Below are positions 50,758 through 58,932 of a DNA stretch of 64,000 bases, one piece after another (the first letter of the stretch is position 1; each line of letters begins with the position of its first letter). The stretch comes from Bacillus sp. Marseille-Q3570 (GTDB lineage Bacteria; Bacillota; Bacilli; Bacillales; Fictibacillaceae). Under the pieces are notes generated by a model. It made no database searches. It had not been told where the DNA came from and saw only the letters and a program-made list of their open reading frames with translations. The translations under genes and the position numbers were made by a program. The stretch is taken from the NCBI RefSeq assembly GCF_946151055.1, contig NZ_CAMGYZ010000003.1, forward strand, positions 1 to 64,000. Direction: 5' to 3'.

Positions 50758-51447
50758 ATGTTTGAGCTTTTTAAACGGGTGAAGACAGTCGTCAATTCGG
50801 AATTGAACAGCCTGATCGACAAGGCAGAAGACCCGATCAAAATGGTGGAGCAGTATTTACGTGAGATGGCTTCGGACATCCAGGAGGCAGAGAAAGCGAC
50901 TGCAAAGATCATGGCGGAAGAAAAACTGCTGAAGATGAAATGGGAAGAAGCCCAATCGATGGTCAAGAATCGTGAAGCGCAGGCAATCCTTGCACTTCAA
51001 GAAGACAATGAAGATTTGGCGAGAAGAGCACTCGAAGATAAATCGCGTCTTCAGAAAGAAGCAGAACAATTGGAGCACCTCTACATCGAGGCTACTAAAA
51101 CTGCTGCAGACCTCAAAGAAAAGCTGACTGAAATGAAATCTGAATTTCGTGATATGGAAATGAAGAAAGCCACATTGAAATCCCGTGCCCAGTCTGCTAA
51201 AGCACGCACAAACATCAACCGCTCCATGGCTATGCACAATAGCGAAGGTTCAAAAAACGGCTTCAAACGAATGGAAGAGAAGGTGTTAAGGTTTGAAGCT
51301 GAAGCAGAAACAAGTGAGGACCTTAACCTATCAAGCCGAACGTTGGACACCGAATTGAAGGAAGTGGAGATGAAAAGCAGTGTGGACGAAGAACTGCGTT
51401 TATTGAAAGAACGAATTGCTAATCAATCAAATGGAACAAGCGAATAG
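50758..51447 (+). CDS. pspA: PspA/IM30-family membrane-stress protein
   Basis: This 229-residue protein, nearly all helical and highly charged, starts MFELFKRVKTVVNSELNSLIDKAEDP. That amphipathic N-terminus plus the DPIKMVEQYLREM segment is typical of PspA/LiaH/Vipp1. Such proteins assemble on damaged membrane (ESCRT-III-like) and protect the proton gradient. It is the first gene behind a SigW-type promoter and is followed after nine bases by the NfeD gene. Confidence 0.93.
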   Translation: MFELFKRVKTVVNSELNSLIDKAEDPIKMVEQYLREMASDIQEAEKATAKIMAEEKLLKMKWEEAQSMVKNREAQAILALQEDNEDLARRALEDKSRLQKEAEQLEHLYIEATKTAADLKEKLTEMKSEFRDMEMKKATLKSRAQSAKARTNINRSMAMHNSEGSKNGFKRMEEKVLRFEAEAETSEDLNLSSRTLDTELKEVEMKSSVDEELRLLKERIANQSNGTSE

Positions 51448-51456
51448 GGGCTTCAT

Positions 51457-51999
51457 ATGGAGTTATTTGGATATCCCATAGAGACGCTTTATCTCTATGG
51501 ACTCATCATCGGAGGATGTTTAACGCTTATTTATATATTAATGAGCGATGTTTTGGAAGGGATTTTCGAGGTCTTGTCAGAGACGTTCTTCAATCCGACA
51601 TTGATTCTTTCTTTCCTCACCATCTTCAGTGCATCCGGATACTTGCTTGAAATCATGACTGGAATGAACAGCTGGATCATCCTGGTCGTTTCTGCACTTT
51701 TAGCATTCTTATTCGTTACTTTGTTGAACGTATTCGTTTTGATTCCACTCTCTTCTGCGGAGGAATCCAATACGTATGCGATAGAAGATTTACAAGGCCG
51801 GATTGGAAAAGTCATCATTTCCATTCCTGCTGATGGTTATGGTGAGGTATTGATCAGCGGGAACAGTGGAAATATCGCTAAGTCTGCGGTAAGTCTGGAA
51901 AACGAACCAATCGAGGCTGGATCTGATATTCTCATCATCGACACCAAAGATGGGGTTCTGCACGTTACCCGATACGAACAAGATACCTTCAACGTGTAA
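51457..51999 (+). CDS. NfeD-like membrane protein (YuaF type)
   Basis: This 180-residue protein has about three helices (residues 10-30, 50-70, 75-95) and a C-terminal OB-fold (LQGRIGKVIISIPADGYGEVLIS). It is the short NfeD form without a protease part, as B. subtilis YuaF, which accompanies flotillin. RBS AGGGGC before ATG 51457. It probably helps localise or stabilise the flotillin encoded next. Confidence 0.9.
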   Translation: MELFGYPIETLYLYGLIIGGCLTLIYILMSDVLEGIFEVLSETFFNPTLILSFLTIFSASGYLLEIMTGMNSWIILVVSALLAFLFVTLLNVFVLIPLSSAEESNTYAIEDLQGRIGKVIISIPADGYGEVLISGNSGNIAKSAVSLENEPIEAGSDILIIDTKDGVLHVTRYEQDTFNV

Positions 52000-52023
52000 C
52001 AATTCATATTCAGGGAGGATCAT

Positions 52024-53598
52024 ATGGGTCTAAGTCCACTTTTCATTGTCATTGGGGTCGTAGCATTTTTATTGATTGCTTTAATCGGGGTGTTCGTTTC
52101 AAAATACCGTACAGCGGGACCTGATGAAGCATTGATCGTCACAGGAAGTTACCTCGGATCGAGGAACGTCAACATTGATGAAGCCGGTAATAAAATCAAG
52201 ATCGTCCGCGGGGGCGGTACATTCGTGCTTCCTGTTTTCCAACAAGCTGAATCATTAAGTCTCCTTTCTAGTAAAATTGATGTACAGACACCAGAAGTCT
52301 ACACAGAGCAGGGTGTGCCGGTCATGGCTGACGGTACAGCGATCATCAAAATCGGCGGATCGATCGGCGAAATCGCAACGGCTGCTGAACAATTTTTAGG
52401 TAAAACCAAAAGTGACCGTGAAAATGAAGCGCGTGAAGTTCTAGAGGGACACTTACGTTCTATTCTCGGTTCGATGACGGTCGAAGAAATTTATAAGAAC
52501 CGTGAAAAGTTCTCGCAGGAAGTGCAGCGTGTTGCTTCTCAAGATCTTGCGAAAATGGGGCTGAACATCGTCTCCTTCACAATCAAAGATGTCCGTGATA
52601 AAAATGGATACCTTGAGTCACTCGGTAAGCCGCGGATCGCTCAGGTGAAACGGGATGCGGATATCGCAACTGCGGAAGCAGAAAAGGAAACGCGTATCAA
52701 ACGTGCAGAAGCAGATAAGGATGCGAAGAAATCGGAGCTTGAACGTGCAACTGAGGTAGCTGAAGCAGAAAAAATCAATCAGTTGAAAATAGCGGAATAT
52801 CGTGAAGAGCAGGACCGTGCAAAAGCACGTGCCGACCAGGCTTATCACTTAGAAGAAGCAAGATCGATGCAAGAGGTTACAGAGCATCAGATGCAAATCA
52901 AAATCATCGAGCGACAAAAGCAGATCGAACTCGAAGAAAAAGAAATCGCCCGTCGTGAGAAGCAATATGATTCCGAAGTCAAAAAGAAGGCGGATGCAGA
53001 TCGATATGCTGTTGAACAATCCGCAGAAGCAGACAAACGGAAACAGATCGCTTCAGCAGATGCAGAGCAATATCGCATTGAATCAATGGCGAGAGCAGAA
53101 GCAGAAAAAATCCGTATCGACGGTATCGCAAAGGCGGACGCAGAACGAGCCCAGGGTGAATCATCAGCTGAAGTCATTCGTCTGAAGGGTCTTGCAGAAG
53201 CAGAAGCGAAACAGAAAATTGCAGAAGCCTTTGAACAATATGGTCAAGCAGCTATGCTCGATATGATCATTAACATGCTTCCTTCCTATGCGAAAGAGAT
53301 TGCAAGTCCATTGGGTAATATTGATAAAATTACAGTGGTCGATACTGGCAGTGGTGAAGGCGGAGGAGCGAACAAGGTAACGGGCTATGCCACGAATTTG
53401 ATGTCTACACTACAAGAGTCGTTGAAGGCTTCTTCTGGTTTGGACGTTAAGGAATTGATCGAAAACTTCTCTGGAAAAGGGAATGTCCGATCAAGCGTTG
53501 ATGATTTGACTAGAGAGATCACCCGTAAAAGGGACGGTCTCCCTACCAATGAAAACGAGGCAAAACCAGGAAAAGAATATGTAAAGAGCGAGAATTAA
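52024..53598 (+). CDS. floT: Flotillin (FloT/YuaG type)
   Basis: This 524-residue protein has a membrane hairpin at residues 5-28 (LFIVIGVVAFLLIALIGVFVS), a PHB/SPFH domain (about 30-200, with VPVMADGTAIIKIGGSIGE), then a long coiled coil rich in Ala-Glu repeats (about 210-400) and a glycine-containing tail. Flotillin marks ordered membrane regions and supports signalling and envelope stress response. GGGAGG precedes ATG 52024. Third gene of the SigW-type operon. Confidence 0.95.
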   Translation: MGLSPLFIVIGVVAFLLIALIGVFVSKYRTAGPDEALIVTGSYLGSRNVNIDEAGNKIKIVRGGGTFVLPVFQQAESLSLLSSKIDVQTPEVYTEQGVPVMADGTAIIKIGGSIGEIATAAEQFLGKTKSDRENEAREVLEGHLRSILGSMTVEEIYKNREKFSQEVQRVASQDLAKMGLNIVSFTIKDVRDKNGYLESLGKPRIAQVKRDADIATAEAEKETRIKRAEADKDAKKSELERATEVAEAEKINQLKIAEYREEQDRAKARADQAYHLEEARSMQEVTEHQMQIKIIERQKQIELEEKEIARREKQYDSEVKKKADADRYAVEQSAEADKRKQIASADAEQYRIESMARAEAEKIRIDGIAKADAERAQGESSAEVIRLKGLAEAEAKQKIAEAFEQYGQAAMLDMIINMLPSYAKEIASPLGNIDKITVVDTGSGEGGGANKVTGYATNLMSTLQESLKASSGLDVKELIENFSGKGNVRSSVDDLTREITRKRDGLPTNENEAKPGKEYVKSEN

Positions 53599-53604
53599 CA
53601 ATAA

Positions 53605-53630
53605 GGGGATGATCCGTACGGATCATCCCT
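53605..53630 (+). terminator. Hairpin after floT
   Basis: AGGGATGATCC-GTAC-GGATCATCCCT is a perfect 11-bp stem. The U-tract is weak, so it may end transcription from either side with low efficiency or protect the 3' end. Confidence 0.65.
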
Positions 53631-53655
53631 AAACTTTTGGCCGGACCAAGAAACA

Positions 53656-54111
53656 TCAGATTTTCCGATTCTTTCCCTTCTCAGTCATCGCGAGCTTCTT
53701 ATTCCGTGTCAACGATTTGATATAGTCTACGTGACGGAAACGGAGTGCGGACCAATCTTCGTTGACCGCAACTTGCCTGACAGCTTCGAAACCAGCATCA
53801 CCTAACGGCTGCCATCCTGTATCTCTCGTCAAGTCGGATGTATACTTTTTAGACGATTTCTTCGGATAGGCGAACCAGACAACGGCATCCTCTTCCAGCT
53901 GGGGCAGGAGTTCTCTTATAAATGGACCTACATCTGCCTTTGTATACGTGAAAACAAGAACAAAGTGAATTTTGCTCCCAGCTTTCAAATCTTCCATGAT
54001 CGTCACTTCATCTGCTATTTCCTTCATGGTTTCTTCAAACTCTGCAGGCGCTTTGATTATCCAGGCATCAGGTTGGTTTTTATAATTCAGCTTTTTCAAT
54101 AAGGGATGCAT
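53656..54111 (-). CDS. DUF3052-like hypothetical protein
   Basis: This 151-residue soluble protein has KAGSKIHFVLVFTYTKADVG, a strand VVWFAYPKKSSKKY and DWSALRFRHVDYIKSL near the end. This pattern fits the DUF3052 type, in which a W..YPK...S core recurs. There is no enzyme motif and the function is unknown. It is convergent with floT and ends in a basic tail (KKLAMTEKGKNRK). Confidence 0.6.
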   Translation of the reverse strand: MHPLLKKLNYKNQPDAWIIKAPAEFEETMKEIADEVTIMEDLKAGSKIHFVLVFTYTKADVGPFIRELLPQLEEDAVVWFAYPKKSSKKYTSDLTRDTGWQPLGDAGFEAVRQVAVNEDWSALRFRHVDYIKSLTRNKKLAMTEKGKNRKI

Positions 54112-54246
54112 GACGGACCTCCTTTGTACATCTATGTAATGTCTTTAGTCTACCTAAAATTTTGAAAAACACAAACGTATCGTATACATTTTAGATACGA
54201 TACATTTTGTTCAAGTATTGGAACTAGTAAATGGAGGCCGGCAACC

Positions 54247-55617
54247 ATGCCAACAATTCAAGAAATCTTTCAGCTGCAACGAACTTATTTTTTCTCAGGA
54301 GAAACGAAGTCCGTCGATTTCCGCATCCGACAGCTTGAGAAATTAAGAAAGGCAATCGACAAATACGAGAAAGATATCTTAGGTGCATTAAAAAAAGACC
54401 TCAACAAATCCGAATTTGAAGCCTATTCATCAGAGATAGGGATGTTACTAAAAGAAATCAGTTTCACTCTCAAGCACCTGAAAAAATGGGCAAAGCCTGT
54501 ACGGGTAAAAACAGCAGCCACACATTTCGGCTCTAAAAGTTATATTCAATCAGAGCCTTTCGGAGTAGGTTTAATCATCGCTCCTTGGAATTATCCTTTT
54601 CAGCTGCAAATTTCTCCTTTAGTCGGAGCGATTGCGGCAGGCAATTGCGCGATTCTCAAACCATCAGAGCTGACACCCGCTGTCTCTGAGGTCATTTCGA
54701 AACTGATAGGAGAAATATATGAGGAGCATTATGTAGCAGTTGTGGAAGGTGGGGCGGAAGTAAGCCAGCAGCTGCTGGAACAAGACTTCGATAAAATTTT
54801 CTTTACTGGAAGCGTGAATGTCGGAAAAATCGTCATGGAAGCAGCTTCTAAAAAATTGATTCCCGTGACTTTGGAACTCGGTGGAAAAAGTCCTGCAATC
54901 GTTGATGAAAGTGCGAATCTTAAACTTGCAGCCAAAAGGATTGTATGGGGAAAATTCACAAATGCTGGCCAAACATGTATTGCACCAGATTATTTATTTG
55001 TTCACAAAGAAGTGAAGGCTGAACTGATAACCAAAATTAAAAAATACATCGATGAATTCTATGGTGCAAACCCGCTTGAGAATCCTGAAATAACGCATAT
55101 CGTGAATATGAAACATTTCAAAAGGCTAAGCCGATATCTTGAGGATGGACAGATCATAACAGGCGGTAAGAAAGATGAAAGTTCTTTGGTGATCGAACCT
55201 ACGTTAATCGATCAAGAAGGCTGGTCTGATCCGGTCATGCAAGAAGAAATATTCGGCCCTATCTTGCCGGTTATGGAATATGAATCAATTGATCAAGTCA
55301 TCCATGCTGTCCGTAAATATCCGAAGCCTTTAGCTCTTTATATGTTTTCAGAATCAGATGAACAGCAGGGTCATGTCATGGGTAGCTTATCTTTTGGAGG
55401 GGGTTGTATCAACGACACGTTGGTTCATGTCGCATCACCTTATTTACCTTTCGGCGGTGTTGGTGAAAGTGGGACTGGAAGTTATCATGGTAAAGCAAGT
55501 TTTGATGCTTTTTCTCATCAAAAAAGTATTGTGAAGCAGACGAACCGGTTTGACATTGACTTCCGATACCCATCGAACAAGCATGGACTGAAAATCATGA
55601 AAAAGCTGTTGAAATAA
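54247..55617 (+). CDS. Aldehyde dehydrogenase, YwdH-like
   Basis: This 456-residue NAD(P)-dependent enzyme of the class 3 ALDH type has APWNYPFQLQISPLVGAIAAGN (cofactor-binding start), FFTGSVNVGK, LELGGKSPAIV (catalytic Glu) and NAGQTCIAPDYLFV (catalytic Cys). The C-terminal PFGGVGESGTGSYHGKASFDAF is typical. It oxidises aliphatic or aromatic aldehydes in the cytosol. B. subtilis YwdH has the same length. GGAGG lies before ATG 54247, and a terminator follows. Confidence 0.93.
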   Translation: MPTIQEIFQLQRTYFFSGETKSVDFRIRQLEKLRKAIDKYEKDILGALKKDLNKSEFEAYSSEIGMLLKEISFTLKHLKKWAKPVRVKTAATHFGSKSYIQSEPFGVGLIIAPWNYPFQLQISPLVGAIAAGNCAILKPSELTPAVSEVISKLIGEIYEEHYVAVVEGGAEVSQQLLEQDFDKIFFTGSVNVGKIVMEAASKKLIPVTLELGGKSPAIVDESANLKLAAKRIVWGKFTNAGQTCIAPDYLFVHKEVKAELITKIKKYIDEFYGANPLENPEITHIVNMKHFKRLSRYLEDGQIITGGKKDESSLVIEPTLIDQEGWSDPVMQEEIFGPILPVMEYESIDQVIHAVRKYPKPLALYMFSESDEQQGHVMGSLSFGGGCINDTLVHVASPYLPFGGVGESGTGSYHGKASFDAFSHQKSIVKQTNRFDIDFRYPSNKHGLKIMKKLLK

Positions 55618-55659
55618 ATCAAAACGTTTTCCATTCTCATGTGATGGTGCCAAAGAATT

Positions 55660-55697
55660 ACTCAAATTTGTTCCATCCGGACATTTGAGTTTTTTTA
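55660..55697 (+). terminator. Rho-independent terminator
   Basis: ACTCAAAT and ATTTGAGT enclose a 15-base loop and are followed by seven T. A short R1-like left end (ACTTAAAGAAAGTAT) starts at 55699. Confidence 0.8.
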
Positions 55698-55803
55698 TAC
55701 TTAAAGAAAGTATAAGTGCACAAGCTGGTGGCTTCGGAAGCAATACACAGCACGAAGGAAAAGCAACTGCTTTTTCGAGGAACTATTGGCTCAGCCTATG
55801 GAC

Positions 55804-56151
55804 TTATAAAGATGGGTCAGACAGCCAGTCCACAAAGTTTTCTTTGACCTCAGGGGCATGTGTATTGATGACCGTGAAAGCTTCCTGGATTTTTTTCTTC
55901 CGAATATGTTCTTTCGCTAAACCGATTACGATATCATTCTTGCTGTATAAGAGGCGTAACTTAGATAGGTTTCCACGACCGATTCCTGGATTCCATTCAA
56001 TGAACTTTTGTTTATGTAATTCCCCGACGATTTTCTTCGCATAACGAGTTGTAATTTTCCACTCATCAGCTAGACGTTTTAAAGGAACTTCAACGAATTC
56101 TTCAGCTGTGAAAAGATCGCATAGCTGCAAATAATATATTCCGTATTTCAT
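55804..56151 (-). CDS. SgrR N-terminal-domain regulator (stand-alone)
   Basis: This ~115-residue winged-helix protein shows VPLKRLADEWKITTRYAKKIVGELHKQKFIEWNPGIGRGN, the SgrR_N DNA-binding pattern. In SgrR regulators this domain is followed by a large solute-binding-like domain. Here the protein ends after ~35 more residues, so it is DNA-binding part only. ATG 56151 follows AAGGAGGTG, a decisive ribosome site inside a longer frame to 56223. It is divergent from a peptide-type permease, which may be its target. Confidence 0.75.
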   Translation of the reverse strand: MKYGIYYLQLCDLFTAEEFVEVPLKRLADEWKITTRYAKKIVGELHKQKFIEWNPGIGRGNLSKLRLLYSKNDIVIGLAKEHIRKKKIQEAFTVINTHAPEVKENFVDWLSDPSL

Positions 56152-56269
56152 CACGGCACCTCCTTGAAAAAGGGGAACAACTCCCAACAAAATTTTCACT
56201 TTTTTCCATATTCTACTTTCCATTATACTTTAAAATATCAAAAAAGTCAGAAAAAAGAGGGTTGTTTCA

Positions 56270-57196
56270 ATGAAAACATATTTTTTTAAGCGGTTTTTGT
56301 ACTTACTCATCACTTTATTCGTCATTGCTTCTGCAACGTTTTTCTTGATGAAACTGATGCCAGGTTCTCCTTTAAGTAACCAGGCGAAATTGACTGCTGA
56401 ACAAGAGGTGATCATTCTCGAAAAATATAATTTGAATGATCCTATCCCTTTGCAGTATGTAAAGTACATGACAAATCTTGTGCAGGGAGACCTGGGGATT
56501 TCCTTTCAATTTGAAGGAAGGAAAGTCACGGATTTGATCCTTCAGAGAATTGGTCCTTCTGCTCAGCTTGGTTTTCAGTCGATGTTTTTTGGAAGTTTGT
56601 TAGGGATGGTTCTTGGAATCATTGCAGCAGTAAGGCATAATTCTTATTTAGACTACTCATCGACCTTACTTTCAGTAATCGGTATCTCCATTCCAAGTTT
56701 CGTTTTTGCTGGCCTGCTTCAATACTATGTAGGAGTAAAACTACAATGGCTACCAGTGGCGTTTTGGGAAGGATTCGAGTATACGATTCTTCCTACAATA
56801 GCGCTTATGATCTTTCCGATGGCAGTAACAGCGAGATTCATGAGGACGGAACTTTTAGAAGTGTTGAGTCAGGATTATATCGTGTTATCAAAAGCGAAAG
56901 GGGTAAGTTCAGCTAACGTCATAGTGTTCCATGCAGTTCGTAATGCGCTTATCCCGCTCATTACCGTTCTTGGGCCAATGCTCGTCGGTATTATGACAGG
57001 AACCCTTGTCATTGAACGAATCTTTTCTGTACCAGGTCTTGGGGAACAGTTTGTACGATCAATTACTATGAACGATTACCCAGTAATCATGGGTACGACA
57101 TTGTTCTATTCCTTTTTGTTCATAGCTATGATCTTGATTGTCGATTTTGCATATGGGTTGATTGACCCAAGGATCAGACTTGGCGATAAAAGCTAA
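56270..57196 (+). CDS. Orphan peptide/nickel-type ABC permease (DppB-like)
   Basis: This 308-residue permease has a first helix (LYLLITLFVIASATFFLMKLMPGSPL), five more helices, and the DppB/NikB EAA loop (VLSKAKGVSSANVIVFHAVRNALIPLI) with GTLVIERIFSVPGLG. Length is normal for the family. The partner permease, ATPases and binding protein are absent from both sides, so it must work with subunits encoded elsewhere or be a leftover. It is divergent from the SgrR_N gene. Confidence 0.88.
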   Translation: MKTYFFKRFLYLLITLFVIASATFFLMKLMPGSPLSNQAKLTAEQEVIILEKYNLNDPIPLQYVKYMTNLVQGDLGISFQFEGRKVTDLILQRIGPSAQLGFQSMFFGSLLGMVLGIIAAVRHNSYLDYSSTLLSVIGISIPSFVFAGLLQYYVGVKLQWLPVAFWEGFEYTILPTIALMIFPMAVTARFMRTELLEVLSQDYIVLSKAKGVSSANVIVFHAVRNALIPLITVLGPMLVGIMTGTLVIERIFSVPGLGEQFVRSITMNDYPVIMGTTLFYSFLFIAMILIVDFAYGLIDPRIRLGDKS

Positions 57197-57202
57197 TCTT
57201 TT

Positions 57203-57270
57203 TAAGGGGCTTCCAAAAGCAAACCAGACCCTCATGTAGAGAGTCGGCACTTATTGGACTGCCCCTTTAA
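57203..57270 (+). terminator. Hairpin after the orphan permease
   Basis: TTAAGGGGC and GCCCCTTTAA form the stem, with a long partly paired interior. The right arm abuts the stop of the small acidic gene on the other strand. Confidence 0.6.
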
Positions 57271-57271
57271 T

Positions 57272-57433
57272 TTAACCCTGGGCTTGTTCAGCTTGTAGGT
57301 TTTCCTCATCAGATACGTGTTGGACAAGGTCGCCATTTCGTTCTTCGTCTACACCAGGGTGTTCTGTGTGTTCTTCGATTTCTCTTATATAAGGGTGCTC
57401 GATTTCCACCAATCGTTTTTTCTTGTTTTTCAT
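57272..57433 (-). CDS. Small acidic peptide, unknown
   Basis: A 53-codon frame starts at ATG 57433 with AAGGAGTGATGATA before it. The product begins MKNKKKRLVEIEHPYIREIE and then is rich in Glu, Asp and Gln (DEERNGDLVQHVSDEE). It has no hydrophobic segment and no recognised family. A strong ribosome site and clean codons support it. Confidence 0.55.
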   Translation of the reverse strand: MKNKKKRLVEIEHPYIREIEEHTEHPGVDEERNGDLVQHVSDEENLQAEQAQG

Positions 57434-57591
57434 TATCATCACTCCTTATTATGCTTAGCTTTCCCATCTAGATGGTCCTTCTGATACTGGTAAATCAAAT
57501 CCTTAGAGTACAAAAATTACCTGTTATAGAGTGAAATGGTTCAAAGCCACAATAATAAAGGAACGAAATAATGATGAACGGAGAACATGAA

Positions 57592-58446
57592 ATGAGACGA
57601 AGCTTTCTAATTGTTGCAATTTGTGGACTTTTAACGAGTCTTTTTCCAATGGAAGAGATCTATGCGAAAGGAATCAAAGTTGAGAACCTGCCCTCGATTT
57701 TTGATGATGGTACTCATTTGCCGGAAAGGATCGAGTGGAAGACATGGGAAGAAACGGATGCGATTTTTCCGAAAAATAGTATATTTGAAATTGTTGACAT
57801 GGAAACAGGATTGTTTTTTACAGTGCAAAGAAGAGCGGGGAAACACCATGCCGATGTCCAACCGCTTACTACAACAGATACCGCAATCATGAAGCAGATT
57901 TATGATGGAAAATGGAGCTGGAAAAGAAGAGCGATATTCATTCGAAATGGTTCCGATATGATTCCAGCATCCATGCATGGGATGCCTCATGGTGCAGGCG
58001 CATTGGCAAATAATTTTCCAGGTCACTTCTGCATTCATCTCCCGAACAGTACGACCCATAAATCGAGGAAAGAAGATCCATCACACCAACTGATGATTTT
58101 GAAAGCTTCAGGAAAACTGGACAGTTACATTGAAAAAGCGACAAGTGATGAATTGGCAACCATTTTCATCCATGCTATCAATCAAGAGGATTTTAAGATC
58201 ATCAACAAAACAGTTAGCCATCCTGTTAAAAAGAAAAAATTGAAAAAGTTATTCTTTGTACATCCAAATAAACCATTATCAGAAAAAGAACCCTCCACTT
58301 TACTTGTAACTGAATACTCCGTTGAAGTATTGACAAGCGGTAGAAGAGGACTGGATAAACATTATGCTGTCATGAGGTTGGAAAGAGATAGTTTGACCAG
58401 TCGCTGGACCGTGGATATTGATACGCTGCTTAAAGATCATGAGTAG
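57592..58446 (+). CDS. Secreted protein of unknown family with GHFCIH motif
   Basis: The ~284-residue product has a signal peptide (MRRSFLIVAICGLLTSLFPM). The body contains WSWKRRAIFIRNGSDMIPASMHGMPHGAG and, further on, NNFPGHFCIHLPNSTTHKSRKEDPSHQ. Two His-rich stretches and a lone Cys in GHFCIH suggest an extracytoplasmic catalytic or metal-binding site. Similar GHFC.H...S.TH patterns occur in uncharacterised Firmicutes cell-envelope proteins, as far as I recall. ATG 57592 follows CGGAGA; an ATG at 57571 is also possible. Confidence 0.6.
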   Translation: MRRSFLIVAICGLLTSLFPMEEIYAKGIKVENLPSIFDDGTHLPERIEWKTWEETDAIFPKNSIFEIVDMETGLFFTVQRRAGKHHADVQPLTTTDTAIMKQIYDGKWSWKRRAIFIRNGSDMIPASMHGMPHGAGALANNFPGHFCIHLPNSTTHKSRKEDPSHQLMILKASGKLDSYIEKATSDELATIFIHAINQEDFKIINKTVSHPVKKKKLKKLFFVHPNKPLSEKEPSTLLVTEYSVEVLTSGRRGLDKHYAVMRLERDSLTSRWTVDIDTLLKDHE

Positions 58447-58454
58447 TCCGTGGT

Positions 58455-58733
58455 CTACCAGGTTAAGACGAAACTTAATGCGATGAAACCGAATGTGAAA
58501 AGGAAAACCGCCAAAATAGAACAGATCAATGTAAAATACCACCAAGGAATTGAGCTGATCAGCTTTTCTTCCACGGTGAAAAATACGGAAGCTAAATGAT
58601 CACTAAACCTCGTTTCTTCTGCTTCTTCTCGTAAAATTTCTTTTTCCTTCTCCACTAATCGAAAAAGAACACCAGGGCTTGCTGCAACAAGCGTACCGAT
58701 CACCCAAAAACCAATTGGAAAAATCCATCCCAT
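58455..58733 (-). CDS. Small two-helix membrane protein, unknown
   Basis: The ~92-residue product has an N-terminal helix (GWIFPIGFWVIGTLVAASPGVLF), a charged middle (EKEKEILREEAEETRFSDH) and a C-terminal helix (YFTLICSILAVFLFTFGFIALSF). GGAGG lies ten bases before ATG 58733. No family is recognised. It is convergent with the preceding secreted protein, leaving eight bases between the stops. Confidence 0.6.
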   Translation of the reverse strand: MGWIFPIGFWVIGTLVAASPGVLFRLVEKEKEILREEAEETRFSDHLASVFFTVEEKLISSIPWWYFTLICSILAVFLFTFGFIALSFVLTW

Positions 58734-58900
58734 AGCCAAACATCCTCCAATACAATCATCTTTCGATTAGTATGTACGGAATGGATTTTTTCATAATAAC
58801 TGGTTTTTACTCTCTATTATCTACTTGCTCGAGTGTCCCGAAACAGCTCTTTTCTGGACACGCCAACACCGGACACAATCGCCTTAATAAATCAACCCAT

Positions 58901-58930
58901 AAAAAAGGCCGACTCTAAAGTCAGCCTGAT
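58901..58930 (-). terminator. Terminator of cardiolipin synthase
   Basis: AGGCCGACT-CTAA-AGTCAGCCT with an A-run on the 5' side (U-tract on the minus strand) lies just beyond the stop. Confidence 0.8.
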
Positions 58931-58932
58931 AT

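Noticed and set aside
55699-55850. A full R1 copy spanning 55699-55850
   Set aside because: Only the left end matches; the AAGTTTTCTTTG at the right is coding sequence of the SgrR_N gene.
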